A DNA stretch of 64,000 bases from Herbaspirillum huttiense (GTDB lineage: Bacteria; Pseudomonadota; Gammaproteobacteria; Burkholderiales; Burkholderiaceae_D). The notes below the pieces were generated by a model. The model was not told the origin of the DNA. It saw only the letters and a program-made list of their open reading frames with translations, and searched no databases. The stretch is from the NCBI RefSeq assembly GCF_004367745.1, contig NZ_CP037993.1:434001-498000 (forward strand), written 5' to 3'. Shown here piece by piece: positions 46,782-55,678 of the stretch (position 1 is its first letter; every line of letters begins with the position of its first letter). The position numbers and the translations under genes were made by a program.

Positions 46782-46875
46782 GTGTGATTGAAATCCTTAT
46801 CGGTATTGGCTTAGAGACGTATTCCTTGATGTTTTTCGCATTGCGGGAAATGAAGGTATCTGAGAGAATTCGAAA

Positions 46876-48141
46876 ATGTCTTTAACCCAGGTCCTTCCTT
46901 TCCAACTCTCAAGAGCGCTACTCCCTGATGGGGAGCGGCGCTCTTTTTTAGTTGACAAGATGGGGATGGAAGACGACTACGCGTCTCTCTTCGTCATTGC
47001 GACTATCCGTAATACAGGTCTCTCGGTTTCAAGCCAGGACGCAGCTTTAAACGCCATCAATGTCCTCAGCGGTTTCTGCCAACAACATGAGATTGATTTG
47101 GCGGGGCGGTTGCGAGATGGCAATTATTTAACGTTTGTAGAGTGTGAGGCACTGAGCAACTTTGCTCGCCAGAACTTTGGAATGGAAGCTAAGCGGCATC
47201 AAAAGGTAGTGGCTCTGGGCAAGGTACGCCGTGGATATGCGTATTCCCTGCCTTCCGTTGCTGGGCCTACGCTTTTCAAACGACTGACACACATTTCAAA
47301 CTTCGTGGGTTGGATGGCCAAGTACCTGGTCTCCCACGTGAGTCCTGAGCGTCTAAGCGGTATCAACGAGATGCAGTCGCAAATCCTTCTGCACCGTAAC
47401 TCCAGAAGTCCTTATCGAGGCGACTTCGAAGAATTCAAATTCACCCGTAACCACAACCAGATTCTCAATGAACTGATTGAGCCTGGCAGTGAGCGCAACC
47501 CCTTTACGCCTGCATTGCAGCTCCGCAATCTCATTTGCTTTGAGCTCCTGCGTCAGACGGGGATTCGCAAGGGAGAGCTCCTGAGCCTGCAGGTCCGCGA
47601 CATTGACACCGTCAAGCGTCAAGTGACCGTACACAGGCGGCACGACGCCAAAGACGACCCTCGCATTGACCAGCCAGTTGCTAAGACTGCTGGGCGAGCA
47701 ATCCCTATTTCGGCCTACCTGACTGAGCTGCTGGTTCAATACGTGAGTCAGCGTAGGACAGTGCCAGGGGCCACGAAGCACCGCTATTTGCTCGTCACTC
47801 ACAAGTCGGGCCCTACGCAAGGGCAGCCGATGACTAAGGACGCGTTGAAGGAAGTGTTTGAGCGCTTGGCAGGTGCGGATGAACGCCTTGCAAAGGTGCG
47901 TGCGCACTTGCTGCGTCACTTCTTCAGCAATGAGCTGGCACGCCTGCAACATGAGCAGGGAAGCGATGGCGATACCAAGGAGCTGCATCGTAGGGTCCGG
48001 AACCATCTGGCTGGCCGTAAGCAGACTTCTGATGTCGATGCCGTCTACACGATGATGGAGACTGAGCGTCAGGCCCGTGCTACTGCTCTTGCCGTACAAG
48101 AGCGTATGGCGCCTCCTAAGCTGCCTCAGAGGCCTGCATGA
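46876..48141 (+). CDS. Tyrosine recombinase 1 of the trio (IntA-like)
   Basis: 421 residues. The catalytic domain shows the first Arg in RQTGIRKGELLSLQV (about residue 228), the HxxRH box in RAHLLRHFFSNEL (about 346) and the nucleophile Tyr in DVDAVYTMME (about 389), with NHLAGRKQ before it. All key residues except a clear second His are visible, so it should be active. The ribosome binding site before 46876 is weak. It overlaps the next gene by 4 bases (ATGA). Confidence 0.88.
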   Translation: MSLTQVLPFQLSRALLPDGERRSFLVDKMGMEDDYASLFVIATIRNTGLSVSSQDAALNAINVLSGFCQQHEIDLAGRLRDGNYLTFVECEALSNFARQNFGMEAKRHQKVVALGKVRRGYAYSLPSVAGPTLFKRLTHISNFVGWMAKYLVSHVSPERLSGINEMQSQILLHRNSRSPYRGDFEEFKFTRNHNQILNELIEPGSERNPFTPALQLRNLICFELLRQTGIRKGELLSLQVRDIDTVKRQVTVHRRHDAKDDPRIDQPVAKTAGRAIPISAYLTELLVQYVSQRRTVPGATKHRYLLVTHKSGPTQGQPMTKDALKEVFERLAGADERLAKVRAHLLRHFFSNELARLQHEQGSDGDTKELHRRVRNHLAGRKQTSDVDAVYTMMETERQARATALAVQERMAPPKLPQRPA

Positions 48142-49811
48142 GCCTTATCGACGTCACCACGCCAGCGGGCAATGCAGCCGAAACCGGTTCGCACATCGTC
48201 CGTACTCGCTATGGCATTGAGTTCGATGCCCGCGAGGACTGGTGGCCGATTGACGGAAAGCAGGGCATTGATGTTGCTGCGATTCGTAGCTTAGTCTCGC
48301 CTGGCCTCCTCCCTGGGTTGGAGTCGACGCTGCGTCAGGCCTGTGCGAAGTATTCCTGGGCCACACTGAACATGTACGGGTATGGGGTAAAGACCTTCCG
48401 GAAGGAGTGTTTCCCCGATGGCCTCATTACAAGCTGGAACCTAGCCGACTTCCGTCGTTATCGGACAATCTTGCTCGAGCAGTTCGGGCATGAGGATGCT
48501 TTGCGCCATTTGCGGTCATTATTGGCAAATTGGCATCAAGCAAAGCACTCAGGGGTTTCGGATGACCTGATGGCTTCCTTGAAGGAGATGAAGCTCAAGG
48601 GAGTTGAGGCTGGGCGCGCGGTAAGGGTGATGGACCCTGATGAAGGCCCGCTGACGCCCCAACAGGCCCATCACCTGATTCAGGATTTAAACGACGCTGC
48701 AGAGGCTGGCAAGCTGACTATCAGCGAATTCAGCCTTGCTTACTTCCACCTTTGCACGGGACGGCGCCCGGTACAGAGCGCGGCTCTCAAGTGCAAGGAT
48801 GTGATTGAAGGCTCTGGTGAGCCCGAACCAGGGTTCCCGAACGGCCGACCAATCTATCTGATTGCAGTGCCGCGCGCCAAGCAGCGAGGGCATACCTTCC
48901 GCGAATCGAGGCGGGCTATCGACCTCACGGAGGACAACTACCAAGTCTTCAAGGCTCAGCGCGAAAGCATTAAACAGGCCTTCGCAGAGCAGTTGGAACG
49001 CGGTGGCTGGCAGCTTCAGTCGCAGGACCTTCAAGACCTCCTAGGCGAGCTTCCACTGTATCCTATTTGGCCCACTGTGGTTGAGGCGCTGGAGTTGGCC
49101 TCGCAAATGCGTCAACGCGGGGAGCACGGAAAGGCCCTTCAGGCGTTGCAAATGGATGTTAAGGGGATGGCGTGGCATGGTGCGCCTTTGCATCAAAGCA
49201 ACCGACTGCGCGCCATTTACAGCGCTGTGCAGATGCACAGGGCTGCAGAGGACCGGATTCCCGTGTCGGCCAACCGTCTTCGCTACACAAAGGGGACCGA
49301 TTTGGCCCGCGAGGGCTTGCCGGCAAACCTGATTGCCTGGCTTCTGGACCACTCGACCTCGCGCTCCGCTGAAATCTACGTCGACAATCTCCCAGAGCAT
49401 GCAGCCGAGATTAGCCGTGCCGTGTCGACCTCTTTGACGCTGCAGCGCTTCGCTTCGGCCTTCCGCGGCACCCTAGTGGACTCCGAAGCTGACGCGGTTG
49501 CTGGTGGCGACCCAGAGAGCCGTGTTGCCTACAAGGGGCAGAATGCCGCTACGTGCGGTCACCTGAAGCAGTGTGGCCTCGATGGCGGCCTCCCCCACGC
49601 GTGCTACACGTGCAGCCACTTCCAGCCGTGGCTCGATGGCCCGCATGCCGAGTTCTTGGCCGAACTGCAGGCAGAACGCGCCGACCAAGTGGCCCAACTG
49701 GGCGCAGACAGCCCGGTCGCTAAGCGTCGAGACAAGCTGATTGGGGCTGTGGAGCGAGTGATTCTGTTGTGCGACGCCCGCCGCGCCGAGCTCTCGGAGA
49801 GGGCTGTATGA
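48138..49811 (+). CDS. Recombinase-fold protein 2, His replaced (TFP-like)
   Basis: 557 residues. A tyrosine-recombinase fold is visible: HLCTGRRPVQSAALK carries the first Arg, and LLDHSTSRSAEIYVDN carries the final Tyr region. In the middle box the sequence is SANRLRYTKGTDLA, so the usual first His is Asn and the last His is Tyr. It may therefore be a non-catalytic partner. The C-terminus has a Cys/His cluster (CGHLKQCGLDGGLPHACYTC) that could bind zinc. It overlaps its neighbours by 4 bases on each side. Confidence 0.8.
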   Translation: MSLIDVTTPAGNAAETGSHIVRTRYGIEFDAREDWWPIDGKQGIDVAAIRSLVSPGLLPGLESTLRQACAKYSWATLNMYGYGVKTFRKECFPDGLITSWNLADFRRYRTILLEQFGHEDALRHLRSLLANWHQAKHSGVSDDLMASLKEMKLKGVEAGRAVRVMDPDEGPLTPQQAHHLIQDLNDAAEAGKLTISEFSLAYFHLCTGRRPVQSAALKCKDVIEGSGEPEPGFPNGRPIYLIAVPRAKQRGHTFRESRRAIDLTEDNYQVFKAQRESIKQAFAEQLERGGWQLQSQDLQDLLGELPLYPIWPTVVEALELASQMRQRGEHGKALQALQMDVKGMAWHGAPLHQSNRLRAIYSAVQMHRAAEDRIPVSANRLRYTKGTDLAREGLPANLIAWLLDHSTSRSAEIYVDNLPEHAAEISRAVSTSLTLQRFASAFRGTLVDSEADAVAGGDPESRVAYKGQNAATCGHLKQCGLDGGLPHACYTCSHFQPWLDGPHAEFLAELQAERADQVAQLGADSPVAKRRDKLIGAVERVILLCDARRAELSERAV

Positions 49812-51991
49812 ACCAGATGGTAGACAGCGCCGTCAAGATGCTCGTGCCCCGCGATGACCAGGCTGGTGCAGTGAAGCTAGCGGACTACATCCGGAGCGCC
49901 AAAGACGAGTCGAAGGTCCTCAAGGTCGACTGGAATGAGCCCTACTGGGAAGGTATTGGTTACTTTGTAAAGCAAGCCCATGCTCCTCGGGGGAGCATGA
50001 GGCGGGCTGATATCGCAGCGGAGGTGCGGCTGGATGGCGCCTTCATCGACTTTGCCAAGGCTTATGTAGTCGAGCGCCATCTACTGAATCCCGGTGAAAG
50101 CCGCGCGGGCCATATCAAGCGGTTGCAGCTGCTGCGTCTCCTCGAGGAATCCTTGCTCGCCCAGCGTGGGAAGGCAAGCCCGCTCGATATCGACCTCGCA
50201 GTGATGGATGCAACGGCGAGTCTGGCCAAGAAGCACCTGGCTACCAGCGGTTCATACAGAGCAGGCGTAGAGCTGGTACAGCTCGCGGAGGTAATGGTCC
50301 GCTTCGGCATCTGGCCGGTAAGTTGCGTAACATGGGCGAACCCCAACAAGCAGCCCAAGAACCACGGAATCGGTGTTGGCGAGGCGTCTGAGCGTGCTCG
50401 CCAGGACAAATTGCCTGACCATCGTGCCCTGTACGCTCTGGCAGAGGTCTTCAACAAGGACTTCGACCTGTCGGACGAGAGATGCCACAAGGACGTCGTG
50501 ACGAGTAGTGTGTCCGCGTTGTTGATGTGTGCCCCGTCTCGGGGACAAGAGATCTTCCGACTGCCGGCGAATCTCGAGTTCGAGGCCACAGACAAGTTCG
50601 GTAAGGAGCAACTGGGACTTCGGCTGCACGCATCCAAGGGCTTTGGTGCCTACGTGAAGTGGGTGTGGGCTGAGATGGTCCCCGTTGCAGAGCGTGCTAT
50701 CCGTATGCTTCGAGACATCACAGAGGAAGGGCGCAAGCTGGCGCGCCACCTAGAGGACCCTCGTACGAAGGGGCGCTTCTACCGGCATGAGAACTGCCCG
50801 AATGTCGCCGATGACCACCCTCTCACCAAGGCGCAGGTGTGTTACGCTCTCGGGTTCTCTACCGCGTCCGGTACCTATGCGAGCCTGAGCAACAATGGGC
50901 TGGAACGAGCTGATGGCTCCTACACGCTGCAGACCCTGTGGGACACCTTCGTCCTGCCGCGGCACGCGAAAGAGCATCCGCACTTCCCGTACGTCAGCGC
51001 TGCTGACAAGGCTCTCGGGGTCAAAGGCGGGCTGAAGTTCAGCGAGGCGTTGTTCTGCATGCGTCGGTTCCAGTTGCACGCACGGTCGGGTACGAGTCCA
51101 CTCTGGCTCTGGATGCCGGACCTAACCGACCTCAACCACGAGTTCAAAGGCCGTAAGACCCACGAAAGCATCTTTGCGCGCTACGGGTATCTGGATGAGA
51201 AGGGCGCGCCGCTCAAGCTGACGTCGCACCAGGCCCGACACCTGATAAACACTGAGGCGCAGCGTGCTGGCCTCACTGACGAACAGATTGCACACTGGTC
51301 CGGCCGGCGCCGCGTAGACCAGAACGCAGCCTACGACCACCGGTCCCAGGACGAGCGAGCTGAACAGGCCCGCGGCATCGTGGAGTCGGTGCAAGCGGAG
51401 GTTGGGCTGCCGAGCAGCTACCGCGCTGGGCAGTGGACCGTATCGGTGGTTCGAAGCCCGCGCAACTTGGCTGACATAGATAGCATCCAGCCGCAGCTGT
51501 CGGGCCTGAAGACCCTGTATGGCGAGTGCCACCACGATTGGTCGTTCGCGCCTTGCGAGGGCTTCGTGAAGTGCCTGGACTGCAGCGAGCACGCCTGCAT
51601 CAAGGGCGAGGAGGATGCCGATAAGAAGCTCGAGCGCCTTCGTGCCCTGTATGCCAGCGTTGCCCAAGAGGTCTCCAAGGCCGAACAGGCCGCGGAAGAC
51701 GACGTAGATGCGCAGGACTGGCTCAACGTGCAGCAGCGCTACATGGAGAAGGTCCAGCAGCTCATTGAGATTCTGGAGAGCGAGGTCGTCCCCGACGGTT
51801 CGGTCATCCGGACGGCCAATGGCCAGAACCCGACGCACCTCCATCGCGCCCTGCGCGGCCTGGCTGCGAAGGCCTTGGAGCTGGGTACCAGCTCAAGGCC
51901 AGCTATGGAACAACTGCTCAGTTCGCTTGAGGCGGGACTGGGAACAACGGAGAGGCTCCTTCAGCCGGCCGCCGGCGCGGGAGTAAGCTGA
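49808..51991 (+). CDS. Tyrosine recombinase 3 of the trio (IntB-like)
   Basis: About 727 residues. The catalytic residues are intact: Arg in CAPSRGQEIFRL, HxxRH in TSHQARHLINTEAQ, His/Trp in IAHWSGRRRVDQ and Tyr in NAAYDHRS. The C-terminus has a Cys/His-rich part (CHHDWSFAPCEGFVKCLDC) followed by a long coiled-coil-like helix. The ATG at 49808 overlaps the previous stop (ATGA); a longer frame to 49769 is not needed. It overlaps the next gene by one base. Confidence 0.88.
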   Translation: MNQMVDSAVKMLVPRDDQAGAVKLADYIRSAKDESKVLKVDWNEPYWEGIGYFVKQAHAPRGSMRRADIAAEVRLDGAFIDFAKAYVVERHLLNPGESRAGHIKRLQLLRLLEESLLAQRGKASPLDIDLAVMDATASLAKKHLATSGSYRAGVELVQLAEVMVRFGIWPVSCVTWANPNKQPKNHGIGVGEASERARQDKLPDHRALYALAEVFNKDFDLSDERCHKDVVTSSVSALLMCAPSRGQEIFRLPANLEFEATDKFGKEQLGLRLHASKGFGAYVKWVWAEMVPVAERAIRMLRDITEEGRKLARHLEDPRTKGRFYRHENCPNVADDHPLTKAQVCYALGFSTASGTYASLSNNGLERADGSYTLQTLWDTFVLPRHAKEHPHFPYVSAADKALGVKGGLKFSEALFCMRRFQLHARSGTSPLWLWMPDLTDLNHEFKGRKTHESIFARYGYLDEKGAPLKLTSHQARHLINTEAQRAGLTDEQIAHWSGRRRVDQNAAYDHRSQDERAEQARGIVESVQAEVGLPSSYRAGQWTVSVVRSPRNLADIDSIQPQLSGLKTLYGECHHDWSFAPCEGFVKCLDCSEHACIKGEEDADKKLERLRALYASVAQEVSKAEQAAEDDVDAQDWLNVQQRYMEKVQQLIEILESEVVPDGSVIRTANGQNPTHLHRALRGLAAKALELGTSSRPAMEQLLSSLEAGLGTTERLLQPAAGAGVS

Positions 51992-52401
51992 TGTCCAAGA
52001 ACAGACACATCACACCGGAGCAAGTGGAGCGCATCGTTCATGCTATCCACACCTGGGACCAGAGCTCCATTGGGTGGGAGGCGGTCTGCAAGGTAGCCAA
52101 GCCGATGCTGGGCTACCTTCCAAGCCGCTCTGGGCTGAGTGCGCATGCTGATATCCAAGCAGCGTTCACGGCCCGCAAGAAGAACCTCGGCCAGCGACCC
52201 TCGGGCAAGATGCCAAGCCCAGGTAGCTTAGCTGATGCCTCTCGGATGATTGCAGCCCGCGATGCCGAGATAGCTTCCCTCAAGTTACTCGTGACTGAGT
52301 ACAGAGAGAAGTTTGATAGGTGGCGCTACAACGCGATGCTATCCAAGGTCACGATAGACCGGTTGGACGCGCCGCTGCCACAAATTGAGAGGAAGTCCTA
52401 A
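51991..52401 (+). CDS. Small helical accessory protein (Srap-like)
   Basis: 136 residues, helical, with a basic middle (TARKKNLGQRPSGKMPSPGS) and a coiled-coil C-terminal half (ADASRMIAARDAEIASLKLL). The start codon shares its A with the stop of the previous gene. Position and size fit the auxiliary protein at the end of SE-type recombinase operons and recall TnpC of Tn554. It probably helps the recombinases or biases strand exchange. Confidence 0.7.
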   Translation: MSKNRHITPEQVERIVHAIHTWDQSSIGWEAVCKVAKPMLGYLPSRSGLSAHADIQAAFTARKKNLGQRPSGKMPSPGSLADASRMIAARDAEIASLKLLVTEYREKFDRWRYNAMLSKVTIDRLDAPLPQIERKS

Positions 52402-52794
52402 GACATCCTCGCTGTAATGGAATTGGATGCTATACGTCTGTAAGTGAGGGCATATGAGCTGCTTACCGACAAACATATGGACGTGTGTGTTCAGAACTTG
52501 TAAAACTAACCTGATAGGAAGAAGATATATGAAGAAGCAAACCGTTAAAGACGTGGTCTCAACTCCAGTTAACTGCCAGTAAGCAATCCGGGCAGGGCCG
52601 GGACGGCCTGCTGATGAGGATGATCCAAGGTCATCTGAGATGACGGCAGCAACACTGTCCCAAGTCCTGCCCACCCTAGCCGGCGCATCGCGGTGAACTT
52701 CACCGGATGCGCCGTTGTCACCTGATAGACACCCGCCGCGCCATGGTCATGCGACCTCGCCGGCAGCTACCGATAAAGTAAAGAGGAACCACAG
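52402..52794. other. Element right end and original nrdA-nrdB spacer
   Basis: Bases 52402-52580 belong to the element, with end motifs. Bases 52581-52794 are the probable old spacer, with hairpins GTCATCT / AGATGAC (52630-52644) and a long imperfect hairpin 52681-52714 (CGGCGCATC / GATGCGCCG). nrdB must now be read from here or from the element. Confidence 0.5.
52545..52580. repeat. Right end of the nrdA-inserted element
   Basis: TTAAAGACGT (52545-52554), 18 bp, then the core CTGCCAGT (52573-52580). It is the mirror image of the left end. An inner inverted copy ACGTCTGTAA lies at 52434-52443. Confidence 0.8.
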
Positions 52795-53961
52795 ATGCTT
52801 TCTTGGGATGATGAAGTCAAGCAACCGGCCCAGGCGCCGCGCACCCCCAACCTGCAGCCGCAACTGCAACCGGCCTTCGGCCAGTCCAATGCTGCGCTGA
52901 ACCCGGCACTGATGGCCGGCAACAGCGAGCAGGTCGACACCACCCGCCGCGTCAATGCTGCCGACAAGCGCATCATCAACGGCCACACCGACGTCAACCA
53001 GCTGGTGCCCTTCAAGTACAAGTGGGCCTGGGACAAGTACCTGGCCGGCTGCGCCAACCACTGGATGCCGCAAGAGATCAACATGCAGCGTGACATCGAG
53101 CTGTGGAAGAACCCGAACGGCCTGACCGAAGACGAGCGCCGTCTGGTCAAGCGCAACCTGGGTTTCTTCGTCACCGCCGACTCGCTGGCCGCCAACAACA
53201 TCGTGCTGGGCACCTATCGCCACATCACCGCACCGGAGTGCCGCCAGTACCTGTTGCGCCAGGCTTTTGAAGAAGCGATCCACACCCACGCCTACCAGTA
53301 CATCGTCGAATCGCTGGGCCTGGATGAAGCCGAGATCTTCAATGCGTATCACGAGGTCGCATCGATCCGCGACAAGGACGAGTTCCTGATTCCCTTCATC
53401 GATACGCTGACCGATCCTGAGTTCAAGACCGGCACGATGGAGAATGACCAGAAGCTGCTGAAGTCGCTGATCGTCTTCGCGTGCATCATGGAAGGGCTGT
53501 TCTTCTACGTGGGCTTCACGCAGATCCTGGCACTGGGTCGCCAGAACAAGATGATGGGCGCGGCCGAGCAGTATCAATACATCCTGCGTGACGAATCGAT
53601 GCACTGCAACTTCGGCATCGACCTGATCAACACCGTGAAGATGGAGAACCCGCACCTGTGGACTCCGGAGTTCCGCGACGAAATCAAATCGTTGTTTTTA
53701 CGCGCGGTGGAGTTGGAATATCGTTACGCAGAGGATACAATGCCGCGAGGCGTGCTCGGGTTGAACGCTACCATGTTCAAGGGCTACCTGCGATTCATCG
53801 CAAACCGCCGCGCACAGCAAATCGGATTGGACCCGCTGTTCGCACAAGAAGAAAATCCGTTCCCGTGGATGAGCGAGATGATCGACTTGAAGAAGGAGCG
53901 CAACTTCTTTGAGACCCGTGTCATCGAATACCAAACCGGGGGCGCACTGAGTTGGGAATGA
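52795..53961 (+). CDS. nrdB: Ribonucleoside-diphosphate reductase beta subunit
   Basis: 388 residues, class Ia radical-bearing subunit. Di-iron ligands are seen in [16 protein letters not shown] and in [14 protein letters not shown]. The C-terminal tail ends [10 protein letters not shown], as needed to bind NrdA. The ATG has AGAGGAA upstream. The mobile element separates it from nrdA by about 6 kb, although the two products must be made in balance. Confidence 0.95.
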   Translation: MLSWDDEVKQPAQAPRTPNLQPQLQPAFGQSNAALNPALMAGNSEQVDTTRRVNAADKRIINGHTDVNQLVPFKYKWAWDKYLAGCANHWMPQEINMQRDIELWKNPNGLTEDERRLVKRNLGFFVTADSLAANNIVLGTYRHITAPECRQYLLRQAFEEAIHTHAYQYIVESLGLDEAEIFNAYHEVASIRDKDEFLIPFIDTLTDPEFKTGTMENDQKLLKSLIVFACIMEGLFFYVGFTQILALGRQNKMMGAAEQYQYILRDESMHCNFGIDLINTVKMENPHLWTPEFRDEIKSLFLRAVELEYRYAEDTMPRGVLGLNATMFKGYLRFIANRRAQQIGLDPLFAQEENPFPWMSEMIDLKKERNFFETRVIEYQTGGALSWE

Positions 53962-54464
53962 TGTGCAGTCTTGAAGTTCTCTTCATCGAGACATGATGCA
54001 CAACAGGAGCCGGGTAGCTTGCAAGATGCCCGGCTGCTGAAACGGAAAAGGCCTACGCCAAATTAATGAACAGTCAGAGACCGAATCAATCTTCTCTGTT
54101 ATCGCCGCTTAACCCCATCTTGTCGGGTCAGGCGGCTTTTCCTTTGAAAAACACCAAGGTTTTTCAGGAACGCGATTCCGACGCTAGCGTTTGAACACGC
54201 TGGCGTTTTTTTTGGTGTCGCGCCTGCTCCCGTAGTCGCATCTTCCTGCGCCATTGCGCGGGCACTACCGGAGGGGCGTCGCCAAGATAGCTGAAGCGCT
54301 GCATAGGTGAGGGGATGCAGCAGTTCAGCTGGTGCCGAATTCATTAGCGCAAGCCACAGGCGGCTTGTGCCGATGAATAGCTCGCCCGCGTCATCGCGAT
54401 GTCGCGTGCGGGTTGCTTATATCAAGCTTGATTTTTTCCATTCACGTGAAGAAGGAGAAACAAA
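53962..54464. other. 503-bp region, terminator but no gene
   Basis: It lies between nrdB and the H1-like gene. A terminator is at 54181-54213; no RNA gene was recognised. Confidence 0.5.
54181..54213 (+). terminator. Rho-independent terminator after nrdB
   Basis: ACGCTAGCGT and ACGCTGGCGT pair (one wobble) over TTGAAC, followed by eight T. It is 220 bases past nrdB. Confidence 0.8.
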
Positions 54465-55361
54465 ATGGCAACAGCAGCAAAGAAGACCGCGGCGAAGAAG
54501 CCGGCGGCAAAGAAGGCGGCAGCCGCCAAGGAAACCACCAAGAAGGTAGCCGCGCCCAAGGCCGCAGCCGCCAAGAAGACCGTGGCCAAGGCCGCCGCCA
54601 AGCCGGCAGCTGCCAAGAAGGCAGCCGCTCCGAAGGCAGCAGCGAAGAAGGTTGCAGCCCCGAAGGCAGCAGCAAAGAAGACCGCAGCTCCGAAGGCAGC
54701 CGCAGCGAAGAAGGTTGCAGCCCCGAAGGCAGCAGCCAAGAAGACCGCAGCTCCGAAGGCAGCCGCAGCGAAGAAGGTTGCAGCTCCGAAGGCAGCAGCC
54801 AAGAAGACCGCAGCTCCGAAGGCAGCCGCAGCGAAGAAGGTTGCAGCCCCGAAGGCAGCAGCCAAGAAGGTTGCAGCGCCGAAGGCAGCCGCCAAGAAGG
54901 CAGCAGCGCCGAAGGCAGCCGCAGCGAAGAAGGTTGCAGCTCCGAAGGCAGCAGCCAAGAAGGTTGCAGCGCCGAAGGCAGCCGCCAAGAAGGCAGCAGC
55001 TCCGAAGGCAGCCGCAGCGAAGAAGGTTGCAGCACCGAAGGCAGCAGCCAAGAAGGTTGCAGCGCCGAAGGCAGCCGCCAAGAAGGCAGCAGCTCCGAAG
55101 GCAGCCGCTCCCAAGGCCGCAGCCGCCAAGAAGGTTGCAGCGCCGAAGGCAGCTGCTCCCAAGGCCGCCGCCAAGAAGGTAGCCGCTCCGAAGGCCGCAG
55201 CGCCCAAGGCAGCTGCAGCACCGAAGGCAGCCGCCAAGAAGGCCGCCGCTCCGAAGAAGGCAGCCGCCAAGCCGGCAGCCGCCGCAGCAGCACCGGCCGC
55301 CAAGACCGTGCTGAACCCGGCCGCTGCATGGCCGTTCCCGACCGGCGCTGGCCGTCCGTAA
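54465..55361 (+). CDS. Histone H1-like Lys/Ala/Pro-repeat protein
   Basis: 298 residues, almost all built from K, A, P and V in repeats such as AAPKAAAKKVAAPKAAAKK. The C-terminus has a short unique tail TVLNPAAAWPFPTGAGRP. Such AlgP/H1-like proteins bind DNA through their lysines and compact the nucleoid. The DNA has tandem units: 63-bp spacing of AAGACCGCAG (54678, 54741, 54804) and 93-bp spacing of GTTGCAGCGCC (54870, 54963, 55056), so length should vary between strains. The ribosome binding site AAGGAGAAACAAA precedes the ATG. The terminator at 55401 follows. Confidence 0.9.
   Translation: MATAAKKTAAKKPAAKKAAAAKETTKKVAAPKAAAAKKTVAKAAAKPAAAKKAAAPKAAAKKVAAPKAAAKKTAAPKAAAAKKVAAPKAAAKKTAAPKAAAAKKVAAPKAAAKKTAAPKAAAAKKVAAPKAAAKKVAAPKAAAKKAAAPKAAAAKKVAAPKAAAKKVAAPKAAAKKAAAPKAAAAKKVAAPKAAAKKVAAPKAAAKKAAAPKAAAPKAAAAKKVAAPKAAAPKAAAKKVAAPKAAAPKAAAAPKAAAKKAAAPKKAAAKPAAAAAAPAAKTVLNPAAAWPFPTGAGRP
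54678..55090. repeat. 63-bp and 93-bp coding tandem repeats
   Basis: Two repeat registers lie inside the H1-like gene. The first has period 63 (three units), the second period 93 (three units). Both keep the reading frame. Confidence 0.8.
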
Positions 55362-55678
55362 GATCGGCGTGCGTCTAGTCTGATCCCCTCAGACTGAAGG
55401 CCGCTGTATGGCATTGCGCCATGCAGCGGTTTTTTTATGCCTGCTGGAAGGGCCTTGCCTCCCCCGTGCCGCCGCTCCCGGCGATGATGAAGGGCTGCAT
55501 CTCTGCTCTGGCATTCCGGCACAATGGCACAATATATGAAAGCTCAGGTATGCTCGCACGCGGCGCTAACGCTTGCCTGCGCGACCACCTCGCCGCGGGC
55601 AGCACGCAGCAGTCAGCGATTGCGCAGCGACCGCTTGCCCACTAGTATGTGCCCTGCCTCTCACTGATGGAGATCCCT
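55362..55678. other. 317-bp intergenic region
   Basis: It contains the terminator at 55401-55436 and the YggT promoter region. No gene is recognised. Confidence 0.5.
55401..55436 (+). terminator. Terminator after the H1-like gene
   Basis: CCGCTGTATGGC and GCCATGCAGCGG (one wobble) over ATTGC, then a run of seven T. Confidence 0.9.

Larger units (their letters stand above)
46754..52580. mobile_element. Recombinase-trio element (SE-like) at nrdA 3' end
   Basis: An insertion of about 5.8 kb between the last nrdA codons and the original nrdA-nrdB spacer. It carries only three tyrosine-recombinase-fold genes and one small helical protein, overlapping or nearly so. It is bounded by the 8-bp direct repeat CTGCCAGT (46746-46753, 52573-52580) and the inverted motif ACGTCTTTAA placed 18 bp inside each core. 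The gene order and sizes recall the intA-tfp-intB-srap core of strand-biased circularizing integrative elements (recalled from the literature, not searched). No cargo is seen. Confidence 0.8.

Noticed and set aside
54422-55522. Alanine/phenylalanine-rich antisense frame opposite the H1-like gene
   Set aside because: It is the complement of the repeat gene; the plus-strand gene has a clear ribosome binding site and terminator.
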